Assembly (NCBI GenBank): GCA_946887045.1
Contig: CAMPKC010000019.1
Span: forward strand, 1-64,000
Source: an uncultured Sphingobacteriaceae bacterium
Lineage (GTDB): Bacteria; Bacteroidota; Bacteroidia; Sphingobacteriales; Sphingobacteriaceae
DNA: 64,000 bases
Reading direction: 5' to 3'
Shown here: piece by piece, positions 36,101-45,054 of the stretch
How the letters are laid out: each line of letters opens with the position of its first letter
Position numbering within the stretch: the first letter of the stretch is position 1
The notes under the pieces: model-generated
Seen by the model: only the letters and a program-made list of their open reading frames with translations
Database searches by the model: none
Told to the model about the DNA's origin: nothing
Made by a program: the position numbers and the translations under genes

Positions 36101-37075
36101 ATGCAAGTTACAGACAACCGCCGGAAAATAACGGTAGGGATATTCATTTTTATAGGACTGGTGATTTTCGTCCTCGGGATTTTTACTCTCGGAAGTCAGA
36201 AAAAGGCGTTTATAAAAAGCTTTTCAATAAATGTCGTGTTTGAAGACATACAGGGATTGAAAGCTGGAGATAATGTATGGTTTTCGGGCGTTAAGATCGG
36301 AACTATTAAGAAGATTAAATTTTACGGAACTTCGCAAGTTCAGGTGTTTATGAATATTGAAGAACAAGCTCAAAAATATATTCACAAAGACGCTTCCGCG
36401 AGCATAAGTTCTGATGGCCTGATTGGAAATAAAATCATCGTTATTGACGGAGGAACCCCAAAATTTCCTTTTATCGAAGACGGAGATCGAATACAAGTGA
36501 ACACCACTTTGTCTACCGATGAAATTATGAAAACGTTGCAGGTTAACAATAAGAATTTGGTAGATATCACCACTGATTTTAGGACCTTATCTGCAAACCT
36601 GGTCGCTGGTAAAGGTACAGCAGGCGCTTTATTGTCTGATGAAGAAATGGCCAGGGATTTTAGAAATATCGTGTCAAATCTTCAAAATACTACAGTGGCG
36701 GCCAATAAAATGGCTGCCGAACTGAATGCCTTTAGCCGCACGCTGAATACTAAGGAAGGTTTGGCGAATAAAATGCTTACTGATACGGTGATTTTCGCCA
36801 GACTGCGAAGTTCTGTTAACGAATTTCAGGAGGCCGCAAAATCAGCATCGGCATTAACCGAAAATTTAAACAATGCAGCCGGACGCCTAAACCAGACAGA
36901 CAATGCTGCAGGTTTGTTGTTGAATGATGAACAAACAGCCGAACAACTGAGGCGGATTATGCAAAATTTAGAAGGAAGCAGTCAGAAACTGGATGAAAAT
37001 TTAAAAGCTCTTCAAAGTAATTTTCTATTCAGAGGTTATTTTAAAAAGAAAGCAAAAGAGGCTGCTGAGCAATAA
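36101..37075 (+). CDS. mlaD: MCE-domain lipid-binding protein, MlaD family
   Basis: The substrate-binding subunit of the Mla-type transporter, anchored in the inner membrane and holding lipid in a hexameric MCE ring. One membrane segment spans residues 11-27 (VGIFIFIGLVIFVLGIF). The MCE domain covers about 38-115 (FEDIQGLKAGDNVWFSGVKI, then DGLIGNKIIVIDGG). A helical region from about 140 to 310 follows, longer than in E. coli MlaD, as is common in Bacteroidota. No mlaC or mlaB follows, so the periplasmic carrier is either encoded elsewhere or not used. Confidence 0.94.
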   Translation: MQVTDNRRKITVGIFIFIGLVIFVLGIFTLGSQKKAFIKSFSINVVFEDIQGLKAGDNVWFSGVKIGTIKKIKFYGTSQVQVFMNIEEQAQKYIHKDASASISSDGLIGNKIIVIDGGTPKFPFIEDGDRIQVNTTLSTDEIMKTLQVNNKNLVDITTDFRTLSANLVAGKGTAGALLSDEEMARDFRNIVSNLQNTTVAANKMAAELNAFSRTLNTKEGLANKMLTDTVIFARLRSSVNEFQEAAKSASALTENLNNAAGRLNQTDNAAGLLLNDEQTAEQLRRIMQNLEGSSQKLDENLKALQSNFLFRGYFKKKAKEAAEQ

Positions 37076-37147
37076 TAATCAATAAGCTTACTGACAATTG
37101 TCATTCATTCAGTTCGTCATTGGAGCTACCTTCATTGGAAAATCAGC

Positions 37148-37561
37148 ATGGAAAAAAAACTTGTTTTTAAGAATATTAAACTTGGCTTTTTATCATGGCT
37201 GCTCCCGTTTGCCTTATCTTTCGTTTTTTACAAACCCAGCGGCGAACTCACCGTTTCATACGACTTATTCAAGTCGCTGATGATTGTTTTTGGATCGATA
37301 ACGGGATGCTTTCTGTTGTTTCGCTATTTCAAGTTTGTTGCGAAAGACTTTATAAAACAAGGCGTTTTGGTAGGTATTTCATGGTTTTTAATAAATATCG
37401 TCCTTGATACTTTAATTCTTCTTCCTATGATGGGCGAAAGCTTCTCCAACTATTTTATTTCTATCGGACTTCGGTATACTGTAATTCCGGCAATAAGTAT
37501 TACAATGGGATATCTTCTTAACCGACAATCGGGAATGACAGAGAGAAATTTAAAGATTTAG
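37148..37561 (+). CDS. Small membrane protein with four predicted helices
   Basis: I do not recognise a named family. The 137-residue product has four hydrophobic segments near residues 12-28, 45-62, 75-95 and 105-125, and a short polar C-terminus. The N-terminus (MEKKLVFKNIKL) is basic, suggesting it faces the cytoplasm. It lies 72 bases downstream of mlaD on the same strand and could be co-transcribed, but the spacing is looser than within the mla genes. It converges with degP. Confidence 0.72.
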   Translation: MEKKLVFKNIKLGFLSWLLPFALSFVFYKPSGELTVSYDLFKSLMIVFGSITGCFLLFRYFKFVAKDFIKQGVLVGISWFLINIVLDTLILLPMMGESFSNYFISIGLRYTVIPAISITMGYLLNRQSGMTERNLKI

Positions 37562-37562
37562 C

Positions 37563-37597
37563 AAGAACAGGCAAAGTTCGAACCTTTGTCTGCTCTT
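37563..37597. terminator. Possible shared terminator between the membrane protein gene and degP
   Basis: Arms AAGAACAGGCAAAG and CTTTGTCTGCTCTT pair with one mismatch and one G-U across a 7-base loop. It sits exactly in the convergent gap. The T tract is weak. Confidence 0.45.
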
Positions 37598-37603
37598 GGA
37601 TAC

Positions 37604-39088
37604 TTAAGCTCCCAACGGGAAATTAAGTAAAAAGCGCATCCCATCAGGAGTAATCCCTTCAATTCTGGCTATTCCATTCCTCGATGCAGCTAAGGCATTA
37701 TCCAACTCGCTGATACTATTTACCGGACGTCCATTAACCTGAGTAATAACTGTGTTTCTTGTCAATCCATAGCGTTCAAAAAAACTATCCCGTTCAACGG
37801 AAGTAACCACTAATCCTGACTTTATACTATAATATTGTTTGGCAGAATTAGGTAATGGCGCGAAATTAGCACCCAGACGACTTCGTAAAGCGGAACCTGT
37901 ACTGGCGATTGCTTCTGCGGCTTCCTGACCCTTCAAAGTAACACTTGTATTCGATGATCTGCCGTTTCTAAGATAGCTCAGACTTATTTTATCTCCCGGT
38001 CGATGCCTTGCAATCCGTTCAGAGAATTCTGCAGATGAAGTGACCCTTGTGCCGTTAATGCTTTGGATAATATCACCTTCTTGTAAACCTGCGGCAGCGG
38101 CTGCACTGCCACTCTGTACGCCTGTAATGTAAACACCTTGTATCGTACCTGGATTAATCCCCTGTCTGCGTAACAGCTCATCTTCTGTGGCCGGGGCAGG
38201 AAAGCTTACACCAAGATATCCGCGTCTTACCTCTCCGAAACTTCGAAGATCGTTGACGATTTTGCCTGCGAGATTTATTGGTATGGCAAATCCGTACCCA
38301 GTATAGCTGCCGGTTTGTGAAGCAATAGCAGCATTTATACCAATAAGTTGTCCGTTTGCGTTTACTAAAGCACCTCCGCTATTCCCGGGGTTTATAGCAG
38401 CATCCGTTTGAATAAAAGATTCGATGGCCGTGCCTGCACCTTGCGTTCCTTCCGGATTTCCAGGTCTTGGCTGATCCAGTATTCCGATGCTTCGTCCTTT
38501 CGCGCTAATAATACCTGCTGTCACCGTCGAATTAAGAGATAAAGGATAACCAACTGCCAGCACCCATTCGCCAACCTGCACCTCATCTGAGTTGCCTAGT
38601 GAGACAACTGGTAAATTATTGCCCTCAACCTTAACAAGCGCGAGATCTGTACTTGGATCTCTACCGACTAATTTTGCTTTAAAGGATCTTCGGTCGGGCA
38701 ATACAACCTCGATGGCCGAAGCGTTTTCTACTACATGGTTATTTGTCACGATGTATCCGTCGGATGATATTAAAACCCCTGACCCGGATGCACGGGCAGG
38801 CGTATTTGAACGTGGAATGCCAAATAATTCTTCAATAGGATTTCTCGGTCCCGATCCGATATAGGTTGTTTTAATGTGAACAACTGCCGGCGTTACAGAT
38901 GCTGCTGCTTGAACAAAGTCGGGTGCGGCAGCTAAATTCCCCGCCTTTAAATTAGCCTTGTGATAGTAGTTTACCTCGGGAACCAGAGGATGGTGGATTT
39001 CGTTTCTGTTATCTATATATCTGTATCCCCCAATAGATATTGCTGCTGAAACCATCGCAGTAGCTAGCATTAGTCCAATGTATTTCAT
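37604..39088 (-). CDS. degP: DegP/HtrA-type periplasmic serine protease
   Basis: An envelope-stress protease and chaperone. An N-terminal hydrophobic segment (residues 3-20) acts as a signal peptide or anchor. The trypsin-like domain spans about 55-275 with the triad His118 (TNNHVV), Asp148 (STDLALV) and Ser237 (NPGNSGGAL). Two PDZ domains follow, near 285-385 and 405-490. The 494-residue length and two PDZ domains fit the Do/DegP group. A proline-glycine insertion near 204-218 lies in the loop before the active serine. It is transcribed alone, close to the glucosaminidase gene. Confidence 0.95.
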   Translation of the reverse strand: MKYIGLMLATAMVSAAISIGGYRYIDNRNEIHHPLVPEVNYYHKANLKAGNLAAAPDFVQAAASVTPAVVHIKTTYIGSGPRNPIEELFGIPRSNTPARASGSGVLISSDGYIVTNNHVVENASAIEVVLPDRRSFKAKLVGRDPSTDLALVKVEGNNLPVVSLGNSDEVQVGEWVLAVGYPLSLNSTVTAGIISAKGRSIGILDQPRPGNPEGTQGAGTAIESFIQTDAAINPGNSGGALVNANGQLIGINAAIASQTGSYTGYGFAIPINLAGKIVNDLRSFGEVRRGYLGVSFPAPATEDELLRRQGINPGTIQGVYITGVQSGSAAAAAGLQEGDIIQSINGTRVTSSAEFSERIARHRPGDKISLSYLRNGRSSNTSVTLKGQEAAEAIASTGSALRSRLGANFAPLPNSAKQYYSIKSGLVVTSVERDSFFERYGLTRNTVITQVNGRPVNSISELDNALAASRNGIARIEGITPDGMRFLLNFPLGA

Positions 39089-39213
39089 GATCCGACTTTA
39101 TTAGATATAATTATCCGCTAAATAAGGAATATACATGGTGCAAAAAAAGTTTCGAAAAATTGATCTTAGGCGTTGGATATTTTCTCAGAGGGAGCTAAAA
39201 TTATTGAAAATCA

Positions 39214-39241
39214 AAAAAGCCGAATCAAAGTCCGGCTTTTT
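39214..39241 (-). terminator. Terminator of the glucosaminidase gene
   Basis: Perfect 9-base arms AAAAAGCCG and CGGCTTTTT enclose a 10-base loop. T runs occur on both strands; on the minus strand it closes the gene ending at 39282. Confidence 0.75.
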
Positions 39242-39281
39242 AAGTTCCTTATAAGGAGCGTTATCTTATTGCGTTTATATC

Positions 39282-39908
39282 CTAAAAAATATTATTCATC
39301 TGATATGCTAAAGCGATTTTTGATTTATCAAACTTTACAGTTCTGTCAATTCGTGTTAAGTAATCAGATGTTTCTGAATAGAACTTTTGAATATAATTTC
39401 TGTATTCGTCGATATTGTTTTTAGGTAGTTTAGCTATGATATAGCTTTGGAATAAAGCATAATCAACCACAGATTCTTTCCAGTTGCTATATTGTGCATG
39501 TCCTCTGTTTATTCCAATAGCAGAAGTAGGCCTTTTTTCAGCAACCTTCATCCCAAATAAATTATGATTTTCTTTAAATATATCGGATGTGAAATTTCCG
39601 GATTCCAATCTTGCCTGGGCAAGTACAGTTTCAGGATATTTTATTTTTAGTTCCTTCATAAAAGAAAGTAAAGCTTCTTCTGAAAATTCCTCAACTTGTG
39701 TATTCTCATTTGCCGATGCAAAATTTTTCACATGGGCTTCTGTTGCCTTAACCGCTGCTACCGGAGAGAAATAGTGTCCGATGCCGTAGCTAATCGAAAT
39801 GATTAAAGAATACAACACGATTTTTTTTCTTTTCAATCTTTTTAAAGCTTCAAATTTTCTCATAAGATGTTTTTTTAAGTTTTTGTTCATCAGCATAGCG
39901 ATATACAT
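39282..39908 (-). CDS. Membrane-anchored glucosaminidase-domain protein
   Basis: A peptidoglycan hydrolase candidate of the glucosaminidase (GH73, FlgJ C-terminal-like) family, which cleaves glycan strands. A basic N-terminus and one hydrophobic segment (VLYSLIISISYGIGHYF near residues 32-48) suggest a signal anchor. The domain begins near 85 with ARLESGNFTSDIFKENHN, holding the likely catalytic glutamate in LESGNF, then LFGMK, and ends near 205. The 208 residues therefore hold only the catalytic domain and anchor, with no LysM repeats. Several start codons are possible (ATG at 39908, or further in). Confidence 0.85.
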   Translation of the reverse strand: MYIAMLMNKNLKKHLMRKFEALKRLKRKKIVLYSLIISISYGIGHYFSPVAAVKATEAHVKNFASANENTQVEEFSEEALLSFMKELKIKYPETVLAQARLESGNFTSDIFKENHNLFGMKVAEKRPTSAIGINRGHAQYSNWKESVVDYALFQSYIIAKLPKNNIDEYRNYIQKFYSETSDYLTRIDRTVKFDKSKIALAYQMNNIF

Positions 39909-40204
39909 ATGCTGACTGGATTGTTTGAAGACTTAAACGGGACGTATTTTTATTTATTTTAATTTTAGCAGGACAGTAGTTTTACGGTTTAGCCAGTATT
40001 TCACAACATATACCGGGCGGATTTGGTCATTTAATTATCAAAATGGATGTTTATAAACGATAGAAGCTAGTTTTTGGATTCGGTTTTATCGTCCTGAATT
40101 CTGGAGATCGGTTTAATTTAGTGGATATTTTTTAGTTCTAAAAAGACAAAACCATTACAATTAGTCTAGAAATGCATACACTTAAATAGGCGGTTTTTTA
40201 AAAA

Positions 40205-40840
40205 TTACCGTACCAATTTATTTTGAGAGGACTGTGGTTTTCTATATCTTCTCCATACCTGATACCATTTTTTATTGGCGGGGTAGTTACGATGACTGGT
40301 AATATTATTAAATATTAAGGCTACCACTAATAAGATAACTACCCCTGTTAAAACAGGGTTAAGAACATACATATAACTCAAACTCTGTATTTTAGACGAG
40401 CCAATATTGGCAATAAGCGCTGTTGCGCCTCCCGGAGGGTGTAATGTTTTTGTAATCTGCATTAATACGATTGACAAGGAAACGGCTAGCGCAGATGAAA
40501 GCCATATTTCATTAGGTATTAACTTATGCATAGTGACACCTATAATAGCCGAAATAATATGTCCTCCCACCAGATTACGGGGCTGCGCCAATGGGCTGTT
40601 GATCATTCCGTAAATTAATACTGATGAGGCTCCAAAAGAACCAATCAGGAAAAGATTGTCGCTGGAGGATATTGAATTTCTGTTTAAAAGACCTATTAGA
40701 GCAATTCCAAAAAAAGAGCCGGTGAATGTCCAGAAATGCTCTCTAAAATCTATTAATGTTTCCTTGTAAAAAATATATCTTGCCCGACGGGCATGTCTCC
40801 TTAATCGCTTTCTCATTGACGCTGCAAAAATAGAAACCAT
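40205..40840 (-). CDS. HPP family integral membrane protein
   Basis: The HPP family is named for its His-Pro-Pro motif; here TLHPPGGATALIA lies near residue 134-146. The 211-residue protein has four to five membrane segments near 40-60, 65-85, 90-125 and 155-178. A very basic start (MRKRLRRHARRARY) points to a cytoplasmic N-terminus. Some cyanobacterial members transport nitrite; the role here is unknown because no nitrogen genes adjoin. An ATG at 40816 is an alternative start eight codons in. The 296-base region downstream to 39909 shows no gene. Confidence 0.88.
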   Translation of the reverse strand: MVSIFAASMRKRLRRHARRARYIFYKETLIDFREHFWTFTGSFFGIALIGLLNRNSISSSDNLFLIGSFGASSVLIYGMINSPLAQPRNLVGGHIISAIIGVTMHKLIPNEIWLSSALAVSLSIVLMQITKTLHPPGGATALIANIGSSKIQSLSYMYVLNPVLTGVVILLVVALIFNNITSHRNYPANKKWYQVWRRYRKPQSSQNKLVR

Positions 40841-40903
40841 TAGGGAAATTGTAAAAGAACTCTAAAGAATATATTCTGTTATTTAATCAAAAAAGAAATG
40901 TAA

Positions 40904-41131
40904 ATGAATACCGACCCACTGCGAGGCAGATTATTCGAAATGCGTTTAATTGATATTTATACTAAACATTCATGGTTAGCTCAGGAAATTTCCGAGAAGG
41001 AATTTATAAAGCTTTTTCCTGTTCATTATAGACATAATAAACCTTTGTTGCCTGACAAACCTGTTGGCTTTGATCTGGATAAGCAGATTTTTCTGGAGGT
41101 TTTGGTGGCCTTCAGACAATCATTTAGTTGA
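40904..41131 (+). CDS. Hypothetical 75-residue protein
   Basis: I do not recognise this protein. It is soluble in appearance, with mixed charge and two probable helices (RLFEMRLIDIYTKHSWLAQE and KQIFLEVLVAFRQSF) separated by a basic, proline-containing stretch. The gene is preceded by an AT-rich leader and followed by the YtxH gene on the same strand. It does not overlap another gene, and amino-acid composition is normal, so it is plausibly real, but nothing else supports it. Confidence 0.45.
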   Translation: MNTDPLRGRLFEMRLIDIYTKHSWLAQEISEKEFIKLFPVHYRHNKPLLPDKPVGFDLDKQIFLEVLVAFRQSFS

Positions 41132-41245
41132 CAAATGAATTAGATTTTAAGAACTATTCCTTATTTAAGCTGTTGTATTCTTATCTCATACTGATATTTG
41201 AGTGCTTTTTTATTTTTTAATTATTCATCCTTTAAAATAAATGCT

Positions 41246-41581
41246 ATGAAAAATTACAAGGAATTATTACACGATGCAGAATCTTTATTTAAAGATGTAA
41301 CACATACAAACTCTCGTCATTCTGATGCGAATGATACCGCTAAACTTTTGGCAGTTGCGGCTATAGGCCTGGCAGTAGGAGGGATATTAGGAATTTTATT
41401 TGCTCCGTCTTCAGGTGCAGAAACAAGAAGTACAATAGCAGATTCGGTAGGAGGATTAAGCGGCACAGTTCGTGATAAAGCACGTCAGGGAATGGACAAG
41501 CTTTCTGACTTGAAAAATCAGGCAGTTGATAAAGTTAAAACCAGAGTGAATGGTTCTACCGAGCCTGAGCCTGTATCTTAG
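41246..41581 (+). CDS. YtxH domain-containing protein
   Basis: A small stress-type protein of the YtxH/GvpP-like group. From the ATG at 41246 it has 111 residues. One glycine-rich membrane segment (LLAVAAIGLAVGGILGILFA near 33-52) ends in the typical FAPSSGAETRS turn. An amphipathic helix of the coiled-coil type follows (DKARQGMDKLSDLKNQAVDK). The frame runs upstream to 41198, but the family begins at the later methionine. The function is unknown. It is closed by a strong hairpin and appears monocistronic. Confidence 0.85.
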   Translation: MKNYKELLHDAESLFKDVTHTNSRHSDANDTAKLLAVAAIGLAVGGILGILFAPSSGAETRSTIADSVGGLSGTVRDKARQGMDKLSDLKNQAVDKVKTRVNGSTEPEPVS

Positions 41582-41599
41582 TTTTTCTTTAATCTTCAA

Positions 41600-41643
41600 A
41601 AAAGAAAGAGGCAGTTCATTTGTATGGACTGCCTCTTTCTTTT
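41600..41643 (+). terminator. Terminator of the YtxH gene
   Basis: Twenty-base arms (41600-41619 and 41624-41643) pair with a single G-U and a 4-base loop, ending in CTTTCTTTTT. This is one of the strongest hairpins in the window. Confidence 0.92.
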
Positions 41644-41819
41644 TGCTATTTTATTAACTGCTTGCTCAAAATGGGCATTATCTTCCCTTAAAACTTTGAT
41701 TGAATTGATACCAGTATAATAATTAACTGGTTTTGCGGGTGCCTTTACTGCCTCAAGATGTGCGGATTAACCTAAAATCATTAAATCATTTTTATACCTT
41801 CCCTGTTTATAAGAATCTA

Positions 41820-42176
41820 ATGGATATTGAAACGTTAAGAGTGTATTGTCTAAACAAACATGGAGTAACTGAATCTTTTCCATTCGATGTGGATACACTT
41901 GTTTTTAAAGTGGGAGGGAAGATGTTCTTGCTGATCAATCTGCAAAATCCGGTTAGTTTTAACGCTAAATGCAATCCCGAAAGGGCCGTAACTTTAAGAG
42001 AGGAATTTGGAGAGATAATGCCGGGTTATCATATGAGTAAAATACATTGGAACACTGTGAGTATGACGGGTCGCTTAAGTGATAAACAATTGCTTGAACT
42101 TATCGATCATTCATATGATCTGGTTTATCAGGGATTATCAAAAAAAGTTAAAGAAGAATTAAAATCAATAGTATGA
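41820..42176 (+). CDS. MmcQ/YjbR family protein
   Basis: A small protein with the CyaY-like, double-wing DNA-binding fold of the MmcQ/YjbR family; its cellular role is not known. From the ATG at 41820 it has 118 residues with the family order: [19 protein letters not shown] near 4-22, then [14 protein letters not shown], then [20 protein letters not shown] with the conserved arginine, and [10 protein letters not shown]. The longer frame from 41733 adds unsupported residues. The stop overlaps the ATG of the next gene by four bases (ATGA), indicating coupled translation with pterin dehydratase. Confidence 0.88.
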   Translation: MDIETLRVYCLNKHGVTESFPFDVDTLVFKVGGKMFLLINLQNPVSFNAKCNPERAVTLREEFGEIMPGYHMSKIHWNTVSMTGRLSDKQLLELIDHSYDLVYQGLSKKVKEELKSIV

Positions 42177-42406
42177 ATTGGGAAGAACAAAATGATCAGT
42201 TGGTAAAGGAGTTTAAATTCAGAAACTTCTCGGACGCCTGGGCTTTTATGAGCAAGGTAGCTTTGGCCGCGGAAAAAATGGATCATCATCCGGAATGGAC
42301 TAATGTATATAATAAAGTGGTTATAAAGTTAAATACTCATAGCGCAGGCAATATCGTGACTCAAAAAGATAAAGACCTCGCAGCGGTTATAGACGCTTTA
42401 TTATAG
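42173..42406 (+). CDS. Pterin-4a-carbinolamine dehydratase
   Basis: PCD dehydrates 4a-hydroxytetrahydrobiopterin, recycling the cofactor of aromatic amino-acid hydroxylases. The active site is intact: His38, His39 and Pro40 in [14 protein letters not shown], and His56 in THSAG. The 77 residues are shorter than the usual 95-105 because the N-terminal part is brief, but the catalytic alpha/beta core is complete. Phenylalanine hydroxylase is not in this window. The start overlaps the YjbR stop. A phhB-like symbol would be reasonable, but orthology is not proven. Confidence 0.9.
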   Translation: MNWEEQNDQLVKEFKFRNFSDAWAFMSKVALAAEKMDHHPEWTNVYNKVVIKLNTHSAGNIVTQKDKDLAAVIDALL

Positions 42407-42473
42407 ATTTCAATCTGATAGTTTGTGTTAAACATTTCTACCAGTGTATTGTAGTTTATAAAAATCAAATGCG

Positions 42474-42911
42474 ATGCGGAAATTAATAGCTAAAACGAGC
42501 GCCAGTATCCATGCTCCCGTAAATAAGGTATGGCAGGCTTTAACCGATCCTGAATTGATCAAACAATACTTATTTGGAACAAATGCTGTTTCTGATTGGA
42601 AGGAGGGCAGCCCAATCACTTATTCTGGAGAGTGGGAGGGGAAATCTTATCAGGATAAAGGAGAAATTGTGAAAATTTTACCGGAAAAGTTATTGCATAC
42701 CACGTATTTAAGCTCGATGAGCAATAAAGAAGACAAGCCGGAAAATTATGCAAATGTGATTTATGAAATAGAAAGCCAGGGTAATGATTCATTACTTACT
42801 ATTACCCAGGATAATATCGAAAACGAAGAACAGGTTGAACACATGATACAGAACTGGAATACGGTTCTGTCCGGTATGAAAAAGCTGTTGGAAGATGGAT
42901 CCGCTGCCTAA
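42474..42911 (+). CDS. SRPBCC (AHSA1-like) domain protein
   Basis: A START-like hydrophobic-ligand fold of the Activator of Hsp90 homologue 1 (AHSA1) group; bacterial members have undefined roles. The 145 residues show the domain start TSASIHAPVNKVWQALTDPE near 8-27, YLFGTNAVSDWKEGSPITY near 32-50 and the closing TQDNIENEEQVEHMIQNWNT near 107-126. It starts 67 bases after the pterin dehydratase gene and may share its transcript. Its stop codon overlaps the stop of the convergent oxidoreductase gene. Confidence 0.9.
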   Translation: MRKLIAKTSASIHAPVNKVWQALTDPELIKQYLFGTNAVSDWKEGSPITYSGEWEGKSYQDKGEIVKILPEKLLHTTYLSSMSNKEDKPENYANVIYEIESQGNDSLLTITQDNIENEEQVEHMIQNWNTVLSGMKKLLEDGSAA

Positions 42912-43900
42912 ATTATATTTGTCCATTCTCCTTTTTCATCGCTTGTTTTTATTGCCTCAATAACCTTCATATTATTTAGTGCATCCTGTAAAGAGGTAGG
43001 CACCTTGTCATTCTCCAATATTGCTTTCGAAAACATATCCCCTTGAAGGGTGTACTGGTTTTCGGGCTCAAATAGAATTTCCTCTTTCTTATTGTCAATC
43101 TCCAGACAAATGCGCGTTGTCTGGTCCGCTGGAATATTTACAGGGATTTCTACTTTTATTAATCCTTTCGTACCATATATATTAAAACTCTGAGCAGGCG
43201 CCAGTTGTGTCGAACAGGTGAAAGCGGACTTACAGGTTCCAAAATCAAGAATAGCAGAGGCAAGGGTGTCAGTTTTCATCACCGGATCGTAGTTTATTGT
43301 TCCTTGTGCGGCTATAGGTTCTTTCCCTAAAATATAACGGGACTGGGAAATACAGTAACAACCAATATCCATTAATCCACCTCCGCCTGCTTCTTTTTTG
43401 TTACGAATATTTTCCGGGTCATCATTATAATAAGAGAAGAAAGCTTGAATCGCACCAACGGACCCAATCGTTCCGCTATCGACCAGGTTCTTAACAAAAG
43501 TCCATTGAGGATGAAATCGATACATAAATGCCTCCATTACTCTTAATTCAGGGTGTTGTTTACATTCTTCAAGTAATAAATATGCTTCAGAGGCACTAAG
43601 GGCAATCGGTTTTTCGCATAAAACATGCTTTCCGGCTTTTAATGCTTTTAATGTCCATGGTACATGCATGTGGTTAGGGAGAGGAATATAAACGGCATCA
43701 ATCGTCGGATCATCGAGTAATTCTTCGTAAGATCCATAGGCATTTTCAATCGACAATTCGTTCGCTATTGTTCGGGCTTGTTCTATGTTCCTTGACGCTA
43801 TAGCTTTAATTTCGCAATACTGACCCGCCTGCATTGCCGGGATGACTTTTTCCCGCGCTATTTTTGCTGTGCTTAGAATTCCCCATCTTACTTTCTTCAT
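42908..43900 (-). CDS. Gfo/Idh/MocA family oxidoreductase
   Basis: An NAD(P)-dependent sugar or dihydrodiol-type dehydrogenase. The ATG at 43900 gives 330 residues starting MKKVRWGILSTAKIAREKV, with the Rossmann fingerprint written GILSTAKIA as in the dimeric dihydrodiol dehydrogenase/xylose dehydrogenase branch. The catalytic lysine is in HVLCEKPIAL near 92-101, and GGGLMDIGCYCIS near 172 carries the second conserved site. The frame extends to 43984, where a hairpin-rich leader lies. It is a different branch from the other Gfo protein in this window. It ends tail-to-tail with the SRPBCC gene, overlapping by four bases. Confidence 0.93.
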   Translation of the reverse strand: MKKVRWGILSTAKIAREKVIPAMQAGQYCEIKAIASRNIEQARTIANELSIENAYGSYEELLDDPTIDAVYIPLPNHMHVPWTLKALKAGKHVLCEKPIALSASEAYLLLEECKQHPELRVMEAFMYRFHPQWTFVKNLVDSGTIGSVGAIQAFFSYYNDDPENIRNKKEAGGGGLMDIGCYCISQSRYILGKEPIAAQGTINYDPVMKTDTLASAILDFGTCKSAFTCSTQLAPAQSFNIYGTKGLIKVEIPVNIPADQTTRICLEIDNKKEEILFEPENQYTLQGDMFSKAILENDKVPTSLQDALNNMKVIEAIKTSDEKGEWTNII

Positions 43901-43927
43901 AAGTATATAATTTTTTAATGGCGATGA

Positions 43928-43970
43928 AGCTTGCATGAGGGGTTCCGCTTCTTGTTTAAAGCGGCAAGCT
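43928..43970 (-). repeat. Nested dyad in the leader of the Gfo/Idh/MocA gene
   Basis: AGCTTGC (43928-43934) pairs with GCAAGCT (43964-43970), and inside it CCGCTT (43945-43950) pairs with AAGCGG (43959-43964). The structure lies 28-70 bases before the ATG and is closed asymmetrically by a 10-base bulge. It could form a leader hairpin; no known riboswitch is recognised. Confidence 0.3.
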
Positions 43971-44094
43971 CGTGCATGTTTCAAATATTTATAATGATTA
44001 ACGAGTTCAAACTTAAAAATAAAATGTTCGAACTGGCGATTATGTTTAAAAGCAGGTATCAGCTTTTGATTACCTTCGTGCTCTTTTTAGAATC

Positions 44095-44772
44095 ATGTTA
44101 GAAATTTTATACCGCGACGAGTATCTCATCGCTATTAATAAACCTCATGGATTGCTCGTTCATCGTTCGGCCATTGCTATGGATGCTCAGGAATTTGCCC
44201 TTCAAATGCTACGGAATCAAATAAATCAATGGGTTAACCCGGTGCATAGGCTCGATCGAAAGACCGGCGGAATTTTATTGTTCGCTCTAAACAAAGAAGT
44301 CGAAGTGTTAATGCACCAGCTTTTTGCTAATAATTTAGTGTCGAAAAAGTACCTCGCGATAGTGCGGGGGCATACACCCGATGCAGAGGAAGTCAATTAT
44401 CCGTTAAGGAAAGAGAATGGAGTGTTGCAGGAAGCTGTTACATTTTACCGTACTTTGAAACGTGCAGAAATTGATGTTGCTTTAGGCGCACATTCAACGT
44501 CACGGTATTCACTGGTGGAAGCCTCACCGCAAACAGGCCGAATGCATCAATTACGGAAGCATTTTGCGCACATTAACCATCCTATAATCGGCGACAGGCC
44601 GCACGGTTGCAATAAACAAAATAAGCTGTTTAAAGAAACATGGGACATGACAACGATGCTTCTTCATGCTTCTGAACTTTCGTTTAAGCATCCCCTTACC
44701 GAAAGAGATATTAACGTTGAAGCACGCACGCAGGAAGAATTTAAAAGAGTGATGGAGGTGATGGGATGGTGA
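44095..44772 (+). CDS. RluA-family RNA pseudouridine synthase (TruC-like)
   Basis: A pseudouridine synthase without an S4 domain. The catalytic Asp54 lies in VHRLDRKTGGILLFAL, the RluA signature. The start LEILYRDEYLIAINKPHGLLVHRS is typical of the TruC branch, which modifies tRNA position 65. SRYSLVEASPQTGRMHQLRKH near 138-158 and INHPIIGDRPHG near 161 complete the fold. The length of 225 fits TruC (about 240-260). It is divergent from the Gfo gene. The target is inferred from branch resemblance. Confidence 0.93.
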   Translation: MLEILYRDEYLIAINKPHGLLVHRSAIAMDAQEFALQMLRNQINQWVNPVHRLDRKTGGILLFALNKEVEVLMHQLFANNLVSKKYLAIVRGHTPDAEEVNYPLRKENGVLQEAVTFYRTLKRAEIDVALGAHSTSRYSLVEASPQTGRMHQLRKHFAHINHPIIGDRPHGCNKQNKLFKETWDMTTMLLHASELSFKHPLTERDINVEARTQEEFKRVMEVMGW

Positions 44773-44774
44773 TT

Positions 44775-45005
44775 TTATCCTGCATCTTTCATCTGCGAGA
44801 AATCTATTGCTTCGCCTATTTTTTTTAATACGTGTTCATTTAATCCGATTCCGGAATCCTGATCCCAACCGTGTTCAGTTTTTCTAATGATAAATTTCTT
44901 GTCATTTATAGTAACTTCCCATACCGGGATGTCCATGTAAAGTGCGGGGGTAACGCTTAGGTTTTGAGGTTTATTATTGATTTCTATTGTTATATTAAAT
45001 TCCAT
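44775..45005 (-). CDS. Hypothetical 76-residue protein
   Basis: The function is unknown. The product is a compact acidic protein with alternating strands (FNITIEINNKPQNLSV, WEVTINDKKFIIRKTE) followed by one helix (LNEHVLKKIGEAIDFSQMK). It ends two bases after the pseudouridine synthase gene on the opposite strand. Amino-acid composition and a regular strand-helix pattern support a real gene; it looks like one of the short conserved proteins of Sphingobacteriales. Confidence 0.65.
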   Translation of the reverse strand: MEFNITIEINNKPQNLSVTPALYMDIPVWEVTINDKKFIIRKTEHGWDQDSGIGLNEHVLKKIGEAIDFSQMKDAG

Positions 45006-45054
45006 GACACTAATCTTTGAAGCAGACTTCCCTCTGCTTTGTTAAAATTATTAG

